A stretch of 64,000 nucleotides of DNA from Bacteroidales bacterium (GTDB taxonomy: Bacteria > Bacteroidota > Bacteroidia > Bacteroidales > WCHB1-69): the NCBI GenBank assembly GCA_017615795.1, contig JAFZZK010000005.1, positions 62,001-126,000 on the forward strand, read 5' to 3'. The notes below the pieces were generated by a model. That model did not search any database. It had not been told where the DNA came from and saw nothing but the letters and a program-made list of their open reading frames with translations. A program made the translations under genes and the position numbers. Positions 28,405-37,033 of the stretch are shown here, one piece after another (positions within the stretch are counted from its first letter, which is position 1; the number at the start of each line of letters is the position of its first letter).

Positions 28405-29604
28405 CTACTCCGTCCTTCCCGGATAAACCTTGAGGGCTTCTTCGAGGCATTTGACGGCTTTGCGGAGGTCTTCGACCTTGAGGCAGTAGCTGATGCGCAC
28501 TTCGTTCTTGCCCTTGCCGGGAGTGGAGTAAAAACCGGTGGCGGGGGCCAGCATCGTGGTTTCGCCATTGTAGTTGAACTCTTCGAGCATCCAGCGGCAG
28601 AAGCGGTCGGAGTCGTCGATGGGCAGGCGCGCTACACAGTAGAAGGCGCCCTTGGGCATCGGCACGAAGCAGCCGGGGATGGCGTTCACGCCGTTCACCA
28701 CGGTGTTGCGGCGGGCCACATAATCAGTGATGACGGCATCGAAGTACTCCTTCGGGGTATCGACGGCGGCCTCGCCGAGGATTTGGCCGTAGGTGGGAGG
28801 GCTCAGACGGGCCTGGGCGAATTTCATCGCGGTGTTATAGACATCCTTGTTGTGGGTGATGAGTGCGCCGGTACGCACGCCGCAGGCGCTGTAGCGCTTG
28901 GAAACGGAGTCCAGAAGCACCACATTCTGCTCCAAGCCTTCCAGCTGCATCACGGAGAAATGCTTGACACCGTCGTAGCAGAACTCACGATAGACCTCGT
29001 CGGCAAAGAGGAAGAGGTCGTGTTTCTTGGCGATCTCGCCCAATTGGCGAATCTCCTCTTCCGTATAGAGATAACCCGTCGGGTTGTTCGGGTTGCACAC
29101 CATGATGGCCTTGGTCTTCGGGGTGATGAGCTTTTCAAACTCCTCGATGGAGGGCAGTGCAAAGCCGTTGTCGATGGTGGAGACGATGGGTTTCACCACG
29201 ACGCCGCAGGTGACGGCGAAGCCATTGTAGTTGGCGTAGAAGGGTTCGGGGATGATGATCTCGTCGCCCGGGTCCATACAGCTGTTGAAGGCGAAAAGGA
29301 GGCCTTCGCTGCCGCCGGTTGTGATGAGGATCTCGTCGGGGGTGAGCTCAATGCCCACGCTGTGGTAGTATTCCACCAATTTTTTGCGGTAGCTGAGGTT
29401 GCCGGCGGAGTGGGTGTAGGCGATGACGGGGATGTCAGCGGTACGCACAGCCTCGCGCGCGCCTTTCGGCGTCTCGATGTCGGGCTGGCCAATGTTAAGG
29501 TGATACACATGGACCCCGCGAAGCTTGGCAGCATCAGAGAAGGGCACTAACTTACGAATCGGTGAGGAGGGCATGGTTTGCCCTTTTTTGGATATTTGCG
29601 GCAT
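28405..29604 (-). CDS. Class I/II aminotransferase (aspartate aminotransferase-like)
   Basis: A 399-residue PLP enzyme. Key segments are NIGQPDIETP, CNPNNPTGY (170-178), ADEVYREF and Lys236 in DSVSKRYSACGVRTG. It differs from the neighbouring aminotransferase in nearly every variable segment, so the two are ancient paralogs rather than a recent tandem copy. Database entries usually call this type aspartate aminotransferase; the true substrate is open. The start could also be Met11 (29574). Its promoter lies at 29651-29659. Confidence 0.87.
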   Translation of the reverse strand: MPQISKKGQTMPSSPIRKLVPFSDAAKLRGVHVYHLNIGQPDIETPKGAREAVRTADIPVIAYTHSAGNLSYRKKLVEYYHSVGIELTPDEILITTGGSEGLLFAFNSCMDPGDEIIIPEPFYANYNGFAVTCGVVVKPIVSTIDNGFALPSIEEFEKLITPKTKAIMVCNPNNPTGYLYTEEEIRQLGEIAKKHDLFLFADEVYREFCYDGVKHFSVMQLEGLEQNVVLLDSVSKRYSACGVRTGALITHNKDVYNTAMKFAQARLSPPTYGQILGEAAVDTPKEYFDAVITDYVARRNTVVNGVNAIPGCFVPMPKGAFYCVARLPIDDSDRFCRWMLEEFNYNGETTMLAPATGFYSTPGKGKNEVRISYCLKVEDLRKAVKCLEEALKVYPGRTE

Positions 29605-29650
29605 AGTTTTTTAAGTTATGTTGTTAATAATAATATTCTTAAAATGGGGC

Positions 29651-29659
29651 GCAAAGATA
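29651..29659 (-). promoter_or_regulatory. -7 box for the tandem aminotransferase unit
   Basis: The minus strand reads TATCTTTGC, 46 bases upstream of the start at 29604. Confidence 0.75.
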
Positions 29660-29748
29660 CTATTTTTTTCAAGCCAGCAAAACTGTTTTTTTTTGCTGAA
29701 AATGTGTAAAAGTTGCCACGCAGAAAACCTTCATATTGAAATAATAAC

Positions 29749-29757
29749 TATTTTTGC
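29749..29757 (+). promoter_or_regulatory. -7 box for trxA
   Basis: TATTTTTGC lies 107 bases before the trxA ATG, leaving a leader of roughly 100 bases. It excludes a longer frame beginning at 29754. Confidence 0.75.
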
Positions 29758-29864
29758 ACCCGTTATTTTCAAACCGTGTACAATGGGCTTCACACAGCTT
29801 GGAAATGACGAAATTACAGTTATATAACCGAAGCCCATCTAATTATAATTCAAATACATTAACT

Positions 29865-30179
29865 ATGGCATTAGCAATTGACTCTTCCAATTTCGAGACC
29901 CTTGTCAATGGCGACAAGCTGGTCGTGATTGACTTCTGGGCTCCGTGGTGCGGTCCCTGTCGCCACTTGGCCCCCACCATCGACGAGGTGGCCGCCGAAT
30001 ACGAAGGCAAGGCCGTCATCGGCAAGTGCGACACCGACGAGAACAACGACATAGCCATGCAGTTCGGCGTGATGAACATCCCGATGCTCGTCTTCATCAA
30101 GAACAAGGAGGTCGTGGACAGCCTCGTGGGCCTCGTTCCCAAGGACCTCATCGTGGAGAAAATCAACCAATATCTCTAA
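29865..30179 (+). CDS. trxA: Thioredoxin
   Basis: A 104-residue cytoplasmic thiol-disulfide reductase with active site WCGPC (28-32), the cis-Pro segment NIPMLVF, and the typical length. The start at 29865 gives the classic N-terminus; an extension to 29754 would begin within the promoter and adds 37 unrelated residues. A roughly 100-base leader precedes it. The POT transporter gene begins 30 bases downstream. Confidence 0.93.
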   Translation: MALAIDSSNFETLVNGDKLVVIDFWAPWCGPCRHLAPTIDEVAAEYEGKAVIGKCDTDENNDIAMQFGVMNIPMLVFIKNKEVVDSLVGLVPKDLIVEKINQYL

Positions 30180-30209
30180 CAGCTCCGAAAAATTCTAAAC
30201 CCTTAAAAT

Positions 30210-31874
30210 ATGAATACAGCTTTATTAATTTGCATCATCGGTACGATTGTCATCATACCGTTTTTGATTTATTATGTGCGTGAAGCGAGACTGCATCACC
30301 CGAAAGGCCTCATCGCCGCTGCCTTGAGCAACATGGGCGAGCGCTTCGGCTACTACATCATGAACGCCGTGCTTCTGCTCTTCCTGGTTTCCAAGTTCGG
30401 CCTGCCCGACGGCACCGCCGGCGTCATCTACTCCGTCTTCTATTTCGGCATCTATGTGCTGAGCCTGGTGGGCGGTATCATCGCCGACAAGACGCAGAAT
30501 TACAACAAGACCATCCAATGGGGTCTCATCATCATGGCCATCGGCTATGTGGTGATGGCTATCCCGTTGTTCAGCAAGACCGCCGAGGGCGCTATCCTCG
30601 ACAGCGGCGCAGGCTGGTGGACCATCCTCATCATCACCTGTATGGCTCTGTTGTTTATCGCATTCGGTAACGGTTTGTTCAAAGGCAACTTGCAGGCCAT
30701 CGTCGGCAAACTGTACGACGAGTTCGAGGCCGAGGCTGCCAAGAAGGGCCCTGAGGCTCTGGCTGAGGCCAAGGATCGCCGCGACTCCGGTTTCCAGATT
30801 TTCTACGTGTTCATCAACATCGGCGGTTTCTTCGCCCCGTTCATCGCTCCGTTCCTGCGTGAGTGGTGGCTGAAAGCGCACCATTTGGTATATAACGCAG
30901 ACATGTCAGGTTTGTGCCACCAGTTCCTCGCCAATGGCGAACAAACCCAAAAGTTCACGGAAACCATGCAGGCTGTGCTGCAACCTGGCTACAACCTCAC
31001 CGATACGGCTGCATTCTGCTCCGACTACATCTCCGTGTTCAACCAGGGTGTTCACTTCTCCTTCATCGCTTCTGTATTAGCTATGGTCATCTCTTTGGTT
31101 ATTTTCATGACAAACAAGTACAAACTGCCGCAACCCGCAAAGAAAGAACAAACCCAAGTGGTGGAATACACCGCTGAGGAGAAACTCGCCATGGCAAAAG
31201 AAATCAAACAGCGTCTCTACGCTTTGTTCGCCGTGCTGGGCATCGCCGTGTTCTTCTGGTTCTCTTTCCACCAGAACGGTCAGTCCTTGTCTGTGTTTGC
31301 CCGCGACTTCGTCCAAACAGAGAAGATCGCCCCTGAAATCTGGCAGGCTTTGAATCCTTTCTTCGTGATTGTATTGACACCTATCATCATGGTCATCTTC
31401 GCGGCTCTGGCCCGCAGAGGCAAACCCATTTCCACACCTCGCAAGATTGCCATCGGTATGGCTATCGCCGGATGTGCATACCTCTTCTTGATGATTATCT
31501 CCATCGTGAACAATTATCCGTCAGGTACTGATTTCCGCGCTATGGATTTGGCTCAGATGGCAGCCGCTGGTCTCGCCAAAGCTGCACCGTGGGTGCTTCT
31601 GGTAACTTACTTCTTCTTGACCGTGGCCGAATTGTTCATCTCCCCGCTGGGTCTGTCATTTGTTTCCAAGGTGGCTCCGCGCCACATGGTTGGCTTGTGT
31701 CAGGGCTTGTGGCTCGGCGCTACCGCCCTCGGCAACCTCCTCATCTGGCTTGGACCTGTGATGTATAACGCATGGCCCATCAAGTATTGCTGGTTAGTGT
31801 TCGCCATCGTATGCTTTGTCTCCATGGCTATCATGTTCGCCATGGTGAAGTGGCTCGAGAGAGTGACACAATAA
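30210..31874 (+). CDS. POT-family proton-dependent di/tripeptide transporter
   Basis: A 554-residue inner-membrane carrier of the major facilitator superfamily with about fourteen membrane segments. The family signature ERFGYY (44-49) in the first helix binds proton and peptide. GIIADKTQNYNKTIQWG is the conserved loop 2-3 motif. A large insertion (about 160-260) between central helices is common in Bacteroidota members. It imports small peptides, consistent with a peptide-using anaerobe. Transcription ends at a strong hairpin 22 bases after the stop. Confidence 0.9.
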   Translation: MNTALLICIIGTIVIIPFLIYYVREARLHHPKGLIAAALSNMGERFGYYIMNAVLLLFLVSKFGLPDGTAGVIYSVFYFGIYVLSLVGGIIADKTQNYNKTIQWGLIIMAIGYVVMAIPLFSKTAEGAILDSGAGWWTILIITCMALLFIAFGNGLFKGNLQAIVGKLYDEFEAEAAKKGPEALAEAKDRRDSGFQIFYVFINIGGFFAPFIAPFLREWWLKAHHLVYNADMSGLCHQFLANGEQTQKFTETMQAVLQPGYNLTDTAAFCSDYISVFNQGVHFSFIASVLAMVISLVIFMTNKYKLPQPAKKEQTQVVEYTAEEKLAMAKEIKQRLYALFAVLGIAVFFWFSFHQNGQSLSVFARDFVQTEKIAPEIWQALNPFFVIVLTPIIMVIFAALARRGKPISTPRKIAIGMAIAGCAYLFLMIISIVNNYPSGTDFRAMDLAQMAAAGLAKAAPWVLLVTYFFLTVAELFISPLGLSFVSKVAPRHMVGLCQGLWLGATALGNLLIWLGPVMYNAWPIKYCWLVFAIVCFVSMAIMFAMVKWLERVTQ

Positions 31875-31896
31875 AACACCGCCACATGACTATATT

Positions 31897-31929
31897 AGAG
31901 GATGGTTTTCACGACCATCCTCTTTTTTT
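31897..31929 (+). terminator. Strong intrinsic terminator after the peptide transporter
   Basis: AGAGGATGGT, loop TTTCACG, ACCATCCTCT: a perfect 10-bp stem followed by seven T. The next promoter box starts one base later. Confidence 0.93.
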
Positions 31930-31930
31930 G

Positions 31931-31939
31931 TATCTTTGC
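31931..31939 (+). promoter_or_regulatory. -7 box for yicC-der
   Basis: TATCTTTGC, 23 bases before the yicC ATG and directly after the terminator T-run. Confidence 0.8.
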
Positions 31940-31962
31940 ACACTTTTTAAAACAGACCCGCT

Positions 31963-32835
31963 ATGATCAAATCCATGACCGGTTTTGGCCGCACCACCAT
32001 AGAGACTGAAGGCAAGTCGATCACCATCGAGGTGCGCACGCTGAACAGCAAGCAACTCGACGTGAACACGCGCATCGCGCCCCTGTTCCGCAACAACGAG
32101 AACGAGATCCGCACCATCCTCGCCCGCGAACTCGAGCGCGGCAAAATCGATTTCACCCTCACCCTCGACCGCAATGCCGCCGCCACCGTCTCCATCAACG
32201 AGACACTCGCCAAGTCGTACTACGACACGCTGTCGCAACTTTCCCTGTCATTGGGCAATCCCGTGCAGAGCGACATCTTCCTGCAGGCACTGCGCATGCC
32301 CGACGTCATCTCCACTCCGCAGGAGGAGCTGTCCGACGAGCTGTGGGCTACCGTGCGCCAGGCCATCCTCGACACCTGCGCCAAGGTCAACGACTTCCGC
32401 ACGACCGAGGGCGCTGCACTGGCCAAGGACTTCGAGAAGCGCATCTGCCTCATCCGCGACACCATCGACGAGGTGACGCCCTTTGAGGAAAACCGTATCG
32501 TCAACCTGCGCGCCAAGTTCGAGAAATCGCTCGCCGAACTGGCCACCAAGACCCAGTACGACCCCAGTCGCCTTGAACAGGAGATTTTCTACTATATCGA
32601 AAAGCTCGACATCACCGAAGAGAAGGTGCGCCTGCGCAAACACTGCAACTACTTCCTTGAGACCATGGAAGAACCGCAAGCCAATGGCAAGAAATTAGGA
32701 TTCATCGTGCAGGAGTGCGGCCGTGAGATCAACACCCTCGGTTCTAAAAGCAACGACTTTGACATCCAGCAGATTGTGGTCCGGATGAAAGACGAGCTGG
32801 AGAAACTTAAGGAACAGCTGGCCAATATTTTATAG
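31963..32835 (+). CDS. yicC: YicC-family endoribonuclease
   Basis: A 290-residue cytoplasmic protein. The opening IKSMTGFGR and the closing QECGREINTLGSKSNDFDIQQIVVRMKDELEK are the conserved N- and C-terminal YicC signatures. E. coli YicC is an RNase linked to small-RNA turnover; the acidic and His residues of the C-terminal half are kept here. It heads a two-gene unit with der, whose start is separated only by an octamer repeat. Confidence 0.92.
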   Translation: MIKSMTGFGRTTIETEGKSITIEVRTLNSKQLDVNTRIAPLFRNNENEIRTILARELERGKIDFTLTLDRNAAATVSINETLAKSYYDTLSQLSLSLGNPVQSDIFLQALRMPDVISTPQEELSDELWATVRQAILDTCAKVNDFRTTEGAALAKDFEKRICLIRDTIDEVTPFEENRIVNLRAKFEKSLAELATKTQYDPSRLEQEIFYYIEKLDITEEKVRLRKHCNYFLETMEEPQANGKKLGFIVQECGREINTLGSKSNDFDIQQIVVRMKDELEKLKEQLANIL

Positions 32836-32866
32836 TTAAGAAACTAAGAAACTAAGAAGTTAAGAG
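32836..32866. repeat. Octamer array forming the entire yicC-der spacer
   Basis: TTAAGAAA, CTAAGAAA, CTAAGAAG, TTAAGAG in 8-base phase, running from the base after the yicC stop to the base before the der ATG. Confidence 0.85.
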
Positions 32867-34171
32867 ATGTCCAATATATTATCGCTGATTGGAAGGCCCA
32901 ATGTGGGCAAATCAACCCTGTTTAACCGCCTGATCAAGGCGCGCGAGGCCATCGTCGATTCCGTGGCGGGTGTGACACGCGACCGTCACTACGGCAAGTC
33001 CGACTGGAACGGTTACGAGTTCTCGGTCATTGACACGGGCGGCTACGTGGTGGGTTCCGACGACATCTTCGAGGCGGAGATCCGCAAGCAGGCGCAGCTG
33101 GCCATTGAGGAATCTGACGTGATTGTCTTCATGGTGGACGGGCGCGAGGGGCTGACCCCGTTGGACGAGGAGATTGCGCAGATTCTGCGTCGATGCAAAA
33201 AACCTTATTACTTGGCTGTCAACAAGATTGACAGTCCCAGCAACTTTCTGGACTACGCAGAGTTCTATGCACTCGGTGTGGAACAGGTGTTCCCCATCTC
33301 GGCTGCCTCCGGCGGCGGCACCGGCGAACTGCTCGACGAAGTGGTGAAACATTTCAACAAGGACATCGACAACCTGCCCGACGACCTGCCCCGTATCGCC
33401 ATTGTGGGCAAACCCAACGTGGGCAAGTCCTCCATTATCAACGCCTTCCTCGGCGAGGAGCGGCATATCGTGACCCCACTGGCGGGCACTACCCGTGACA
33501 CCATCTTCACCCGTTACCGCAGTTTCGGCTTCGACTTCTACCTCATCGACACCGCCGGTCTGCGCAAAAAGAACAAAGTGGAAGAAGATCTGGAGTTCTA
33601 CTCCGTGATGCGGGCCGTGCGCTCCATCGAGAACTCCGATGTCTGCATCGTCATGGCCGATGCCTCGCAGGGCTTCGACCAACAAGACCTCAACATCTTC
33701 GGCCTCGCCGCCCGCAACCACAAAGGCGTTGTGGTGGTGATGAACAAGTGGGACCTCATCGAGAAGGACAACCATACGCACAAACAGTACGAGGACCTGA
33801 TCAAGGGTCGCATTGCCCCCTTCAACGACGTACCCATCATTTTCACATCCGTGTTGGAAAAGCAGCGCATCTTCAAGGTGTTAGAGACGGCCGTGCAGGT
33901 CTATCAGAACCGCACACGGAAGATTTCCACCTCAGAGCTGAACGATGTGATGCTGCCGATTATCCAGAACACGCCGCCCCCGATGAACAAGGACAAGGTC
34001 ATCCGCATCAAGTATGTCACCCAACTGCCCTTGGCTTACCCGGCCTTCGCTTTCTTCTGCAACCTGCCGCAATATGTCGTGGATTCCTACAAGCGATTCT
34101 TGGAAAACCAGATCCGCAAGAACTGGGACTTCAGCGGCGTTCCGATGGAGATCTTTTTCAGAAGGAAATAG
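32867..34171 (+). CDS. der: Der (EngA), tandem GTPase for 50S ribosome assembly
   Basis: 434 residues with two G domains: GRPNVGKS at 8-15 and GKPNVGKS at about 181-188, each followed by a DT(G/A)G switch II (DTGGYV, DTAGLR) and NKxD (NKID, NKWD). A C-terminal KH-like domain spans about 350-434. Der is essential for maturation of the large ribosomal subunit. The start follows directly on the octamer array. It is convergent with the TolC-like gene, with no clear terminator in the 45-base gap. Confidence 0.96.
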   Translation: MSNILSLIGRPNVGKSTLFNRLIKAREAIVDSVAGVTRDRHYGKSDWNGYEFSVIDTGGYVVGSDDIFEAEIRKQAQLAIEESDVIVFMVDGREGLTPLDEEIAQILRRCKKPYYLAVNKIDSPSNFLDYAEFYALGVEQVFPISAASGGGTGELLDEVVKHFNKDIDNLPDDLPRIAIVGKPNVGKSSIINAFLGEERHIVTPLAGTTRDTIFTRYRSFGFDFYLIDTAGLRKKNKVEEDLEFYSVMRAVRSIENSDVCIVMADASQGFDQQDLNIFGLAARNHKGVVVVMNKWDLIEKDNHTHKQYEDLIKGRIAPFNDVPIIFTSVLEKQRIFKVLETAVQVYQNRTRKISTSELNDVMLPIIQNTPPPMNKDKVIRIKYVTQLPLAYPAFAFFCNLPQYVVDSYKRFLENQIRKNWDFSGVPMEIFFRRK

Positions 34172-34216
34172 AATTCATGATCAGCCGGTGACGGCAAAGA
34201 TTTACAAACAACGGCT

Positions 34217-35527
34217 TTACTGGACATTTGCCCTGTATAATTCTATCAATTTCAGATAAAAAAGAAACTCGTATTGTGCTTGTGCGCAGTTGGAGGAGGA
34301 TTGCATATAGTTCTGTTTGGCCTCGTTGAACTCGGTAATGTTGGCCTTGCCGTTCTCATAGCGGGCAGTAACCACATTAAAAGCCTCCCGCGCACTCTCT
34401 TCTGCGGCACGGCTGCTCACGTACTTGTCGCGCGCGGCCACGGCACCGTAATAAGCCTGTTGAACCTCTTTGTAGAGCGTTTTCTTAACAGTTTCGAGCT
34501 GCAACTCCTGCACACTTTGCTGCAGGCGGGCACTGCGCACGTTATCGCGTGTGGCCAACCGGTCGAAGATGGGCACGTTGAGGGATAAGCCCACGTATGG
34601 GCTGAAATTATTCTTGAGTTGCTCGCCGAAACCGCGACCCGCATGTCCCAACAAGGCATAGTAGTCGGTGGAGAGGCCACCGCTCAGCGAAAGGGAAGGA
34701 TACCAGCCACTCTGGGCAAGGGTGATGTTCTTTTCGGCGGCAGCCACCCGCAGTGACTCTGCCTGCACCGAGGGCATGGTGCGCAATGCATCGGCATAGA
34801 CCACTTCGGCGGCGGGAATGTCAACCCCCTCAATGGAAGACGACTCCGGCATAACCACGGCAAAGCCCTCCGGGGAGGGCAACTCCAAAAGCTGGCTCAG
34901 CTCCAGCAGGGAGAGCTTCAGATTGTTGGCGGCTTGTGTACAGGTAAGACGGCTTTGTGCCAGTGCGGAACGCTGGGCATAGACTTCGCTTGAGCTTGCA
35001 CGCCCTGCCTGCGCCATCGCCACCATGCGTGCCACCTGCACCGAGTCGATCGCGATTTGCGCCACTGCCACTTCGTGGATGCGCATGTTATAGAGCACTT
35101 GCACGTAGGCTTGTGTCACCGCAACGCGCACATCGTGGCGCGCCCGCTCCAAGTCGGCGGTGGCCGCCTCCAAGTTGAGTTTGCCCATGTCAATGCGGCT
35201 CTTCGTCCGCAAACCCGTGAACAAATCGACACTGGCACCAAGGCCGAAAGAGGTGTTCGCCGTGTTGGAACTCACATACGTGTTGTCCTCCGAAAGTCCA
35301 CGTCCGAACGACATGCTCTGTGTGGCACTCGCGCTGACAGCCGGCCACACGGCATTGCGCGCTGTACTCAAGTTCACCTGCTGTTGCTGCACATTCAGGT
35401 CGCTCTGTTTTACACTAAGATTGTGGTCCAAGGCATATTGTATGCACCGGTCCAGCGTCCACGCCCCCTCCTGCGCCACGGCAAAGAGGGGGAGAAATAT
35501 CATCAGGGACAGTATTATCTTGCGCAT
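34217..35527 (-). CDS. TolC-family outer-membrane efflux channel
   Basis: 436 residues with a signal peptide (about 1-18, ending AVA). WTLDRCIQYALDHN opens the first OEP repeat, and the second begins near AYADALRTMPSVQ. The protein is rich in long helices with Ala/Gln heptads, as expected for the trimeric channel-tunnel. It is the last gene of a run that also encodes the ATPase, two permeases and the adaptor of a MacAB-like exporter, which it would complete. A 352-base repeat-rich spacer separates it from the adaptor gene, so its expression may be partly uncoupled. Confidence 0.88.
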   Translation of the reverse strand: MRKIILSLMIFLPLFAVAQEGAWTLDRCIQYALDHNLSVKQSDLNVQQQQVNLSTARNAVWPAVSASATQSMSFGRGLSEDNTYVSSNTANTSFGLGASVDLFTGLRTKSRIDMGKLNLEAATADLERARHDVRVAVTQAYVQVLYNMRIHEVAVAQIAIDSVQVARMVAMAQAGRASSSEVYAQRSALAQSRLTCTQAANNLKLSLLELSQLLELPSPEGFAVVMPESSSIEGVDIPAAEVVYADALRTMPSVQAESLRVAAAEKNITLAQSGWYPSLSLSGGLSTDYYALLGHAGRGFGEQLKNNFSPYVGLSLNVPIFDRLATRDNVRSARLQQSVQELQLETVKKTLYKEVQQAYYGAVAARDKYVSSRAAEESAREAFNVVTARYENGKANITEFNEAKQNYMQSSSNCAQAQYEFLFYLKLIELYRANVQ

Positions 35528-35879
35528 AACCTTTTTGTTGTTAAGTTATTAAGATATTAAACTATTAAATTATTAGACCGAAGTGTTGAAATGGGGAAAA
35601 TCATAATTGAAGGCAATGATATTGATGTTGACAAAACGTGGTTTACGTTCCATTGTACGCACTGCTGTGCGGGCACAATAATACTCCCCTTCTTTTTAAG
35701 AAGGGGTGCCCGTAGGGCGGGGTAGTTGTATAAGGAATAAAAAAACATATTACTACTCAGGCTCTCAGCCACCCCTTCTACAATAGAAGGGGAATAGGAC
35801 TCTCGCAGCACGGAGGTGCCATGATTATAATAAACGAATATGTTGTTTTGTCGTGTCAACATTTATATAATTTCATAGT
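35528..35879. repeat. 352-bp spacer with octamer array and three palindromes; no gene
   Basis: 35538-35577 holds five octamers (TTGTTAAG, TTATTAAG, ATATTAAA, CTATTAAA, TTATTAGA), ending 10 bases from the TolC-like start. Palindromes are CCCCTTCTT-TTT-AAGAAGGGG (35686-35706), GCCC-GTA-GGGC (35708-35718) and CCCCTTCTA-CAA-TAGAAGGGG (35772-35792). The first and third share their outer arms, so they may be ends of a small non-coding repeat element. The only reading frame of note (minus, 35557-35862) has no family signal. Confidence 0.6.
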
Positions 35880-36974
35880 TTAATTGTTTATAATCTTGTT
35901 TCCTCTCACCTTTTCGCCCTTTTTGAGGCCCTCCTTGATTTCGATGTTGAGACCGTCGCTGAGGCCGGTGGTCACCTTGCGGCGTTCGTAGTCGCCCTCC
36001 TTACCGGTCTTGACATATACATACGTGTCGTCGCCCTCGTACTCCAGGGCACTTTCCGGGACGGAGAGTGCGTTTTCGACACGTTGCAACACGATGCTGG
36101 CATTTGCGCTGTAGCCGGATCGGATGGTCTTGTCGCCGTCGGCCTTCACCGCCGCCCGGATCTCAAACTGGTTGGCGCCGTTGCTTTCCACGGCTTTGGG
36201 CGCGACATACTCAAGGGTGGCGTCGAATGTGTAGTCCTGCAACGCCCCGATGGTGATGGTTACAGGCATGCCCTCTTTCAAGTTCCCCACGGAGGTTTCA
36301 TCCACCTTGCCCGTGAAGATGAGGTCGTTCATATTGGCGATGGTGGCCACGGTGGTGCCGTCATTGAAGGTGTTGGCCTGGATGACGGAGTTGCCCACCT
36401 TGACGGGCACATCGAGGATAAGACCGGAGATGGTGGCGCGCACCAGCGTGGAGGAGGATTTGGAGTTGGAGGAGGAGACACCGTCGCGCACCACTTCCAA
36501 GGCTTCCTGAGCCGCACTGCGCTCCTCACGCGCCTGGTTGTAAAGTTGCAACGCATTCTCGTACTCTTCATCGCTGATGAGATGCTGGTCGTGTAGTCCC
36601 TTTTCGCGCTCGTAGTTGGTCTTGACCTGCTTGAGGTTGATCTCGGCCAAGCGCAAACGGCTCTGTGCCGCGCTGAGCTGCCCCATATCTGGGATGACTT
36701 TCAGCTTCGCAATGACGTCATTCGCCTTCACCTCCTGCCCCGCCTCTTTGTAGAGCTCAGAGATGATACCGTTGATCTGCGGCTTGACGGCCACCTCGTC
36801 TCGCGGCCCGATTTTGCCTGTAATCAACGACGTGCGCTCAATATCCCGGGTGACCACCTCAATCTCCTCGAACTTCTCCTTTTCAGGTTTCGACTTCTTG
36901 AAAAGAAACATAAACGTGCCGATAAAAACAACGGCAATCAAGGCGAAAACGATGTATTTCAAAATCTTTTTCAT
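35880..36974 (-). CDS. MacA/HlyD-type periplasmic adaptor protein
   Basis: 364 residues. One N-terminal membrane anchor (about 5-24) is followed by the membrane-fusion architecture: split lipoyl domain (about 60-95 and 180-215, with GxxVKPQINGIISELY), an alpha-hairpin (about 95-165) and a beta-barrel (about 220-300). It links an ABC transporter to a TolC-like channel. The gene is placed between the permeases and the channel, the usual order for MacAB-TolC-like exporters. The start is preceded by a short copy of the octamer repeat (37001-37018). Confidence 0.88.
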   Translation of the reverse strand: MKKILKYIVFALIAVVFIGTFMFLFKKSKPEKEKFEEIEVVTRDIERTSLITGKIGPRDEVAVKPQINGIISELYKEAGQEVKANDVIAKLKVIPDMGQLSAAQSRLRLAEINLKQVKTNYEREKGLHDQHLISDEEYENALQLYNQAREERSAAQEALEVVRDGVSSSNSKSSSTLVRATISGLILDVPVKVGNSVIQANTFNDGTTVATIANMNDLIFTGKVDETSVGNLKEGMPVTITIGALQDYTFDATLEYVAPKAVESNGANQFEIRAAVKADGDKTIRSGYSANASIVLQRVENALSVPESALEYEGDDTYVYVKTGKEGDYERRKVTTGLSDGLNIEIKEGLKKGEKVRGNKIINN

Positions 36975-37000
36975 ATTTATAGTAGTTTATTATTTCTCAA

Positions 37001-37018
37001 ATTCAACAAATCAACAAT
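37001..37018. repeat. Short octamer repeat upstream of the adaptor gene
   Basis: The minus strand has 18 bases identical to + strand 10537-10554 within GH97, in 8-base phase. It ends 26 bases before the adaptor start. Confidence 0.7.
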
Positions 37019-37033
37019 CCCCTCCCCTCTCTC

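Noticed and set aside
35557..35862. 101-codon frame on the minus strand upstream of the TolC-like gene
   Set aside because: It runs through the octamer array and palindromes and shows no protein-like pattern.
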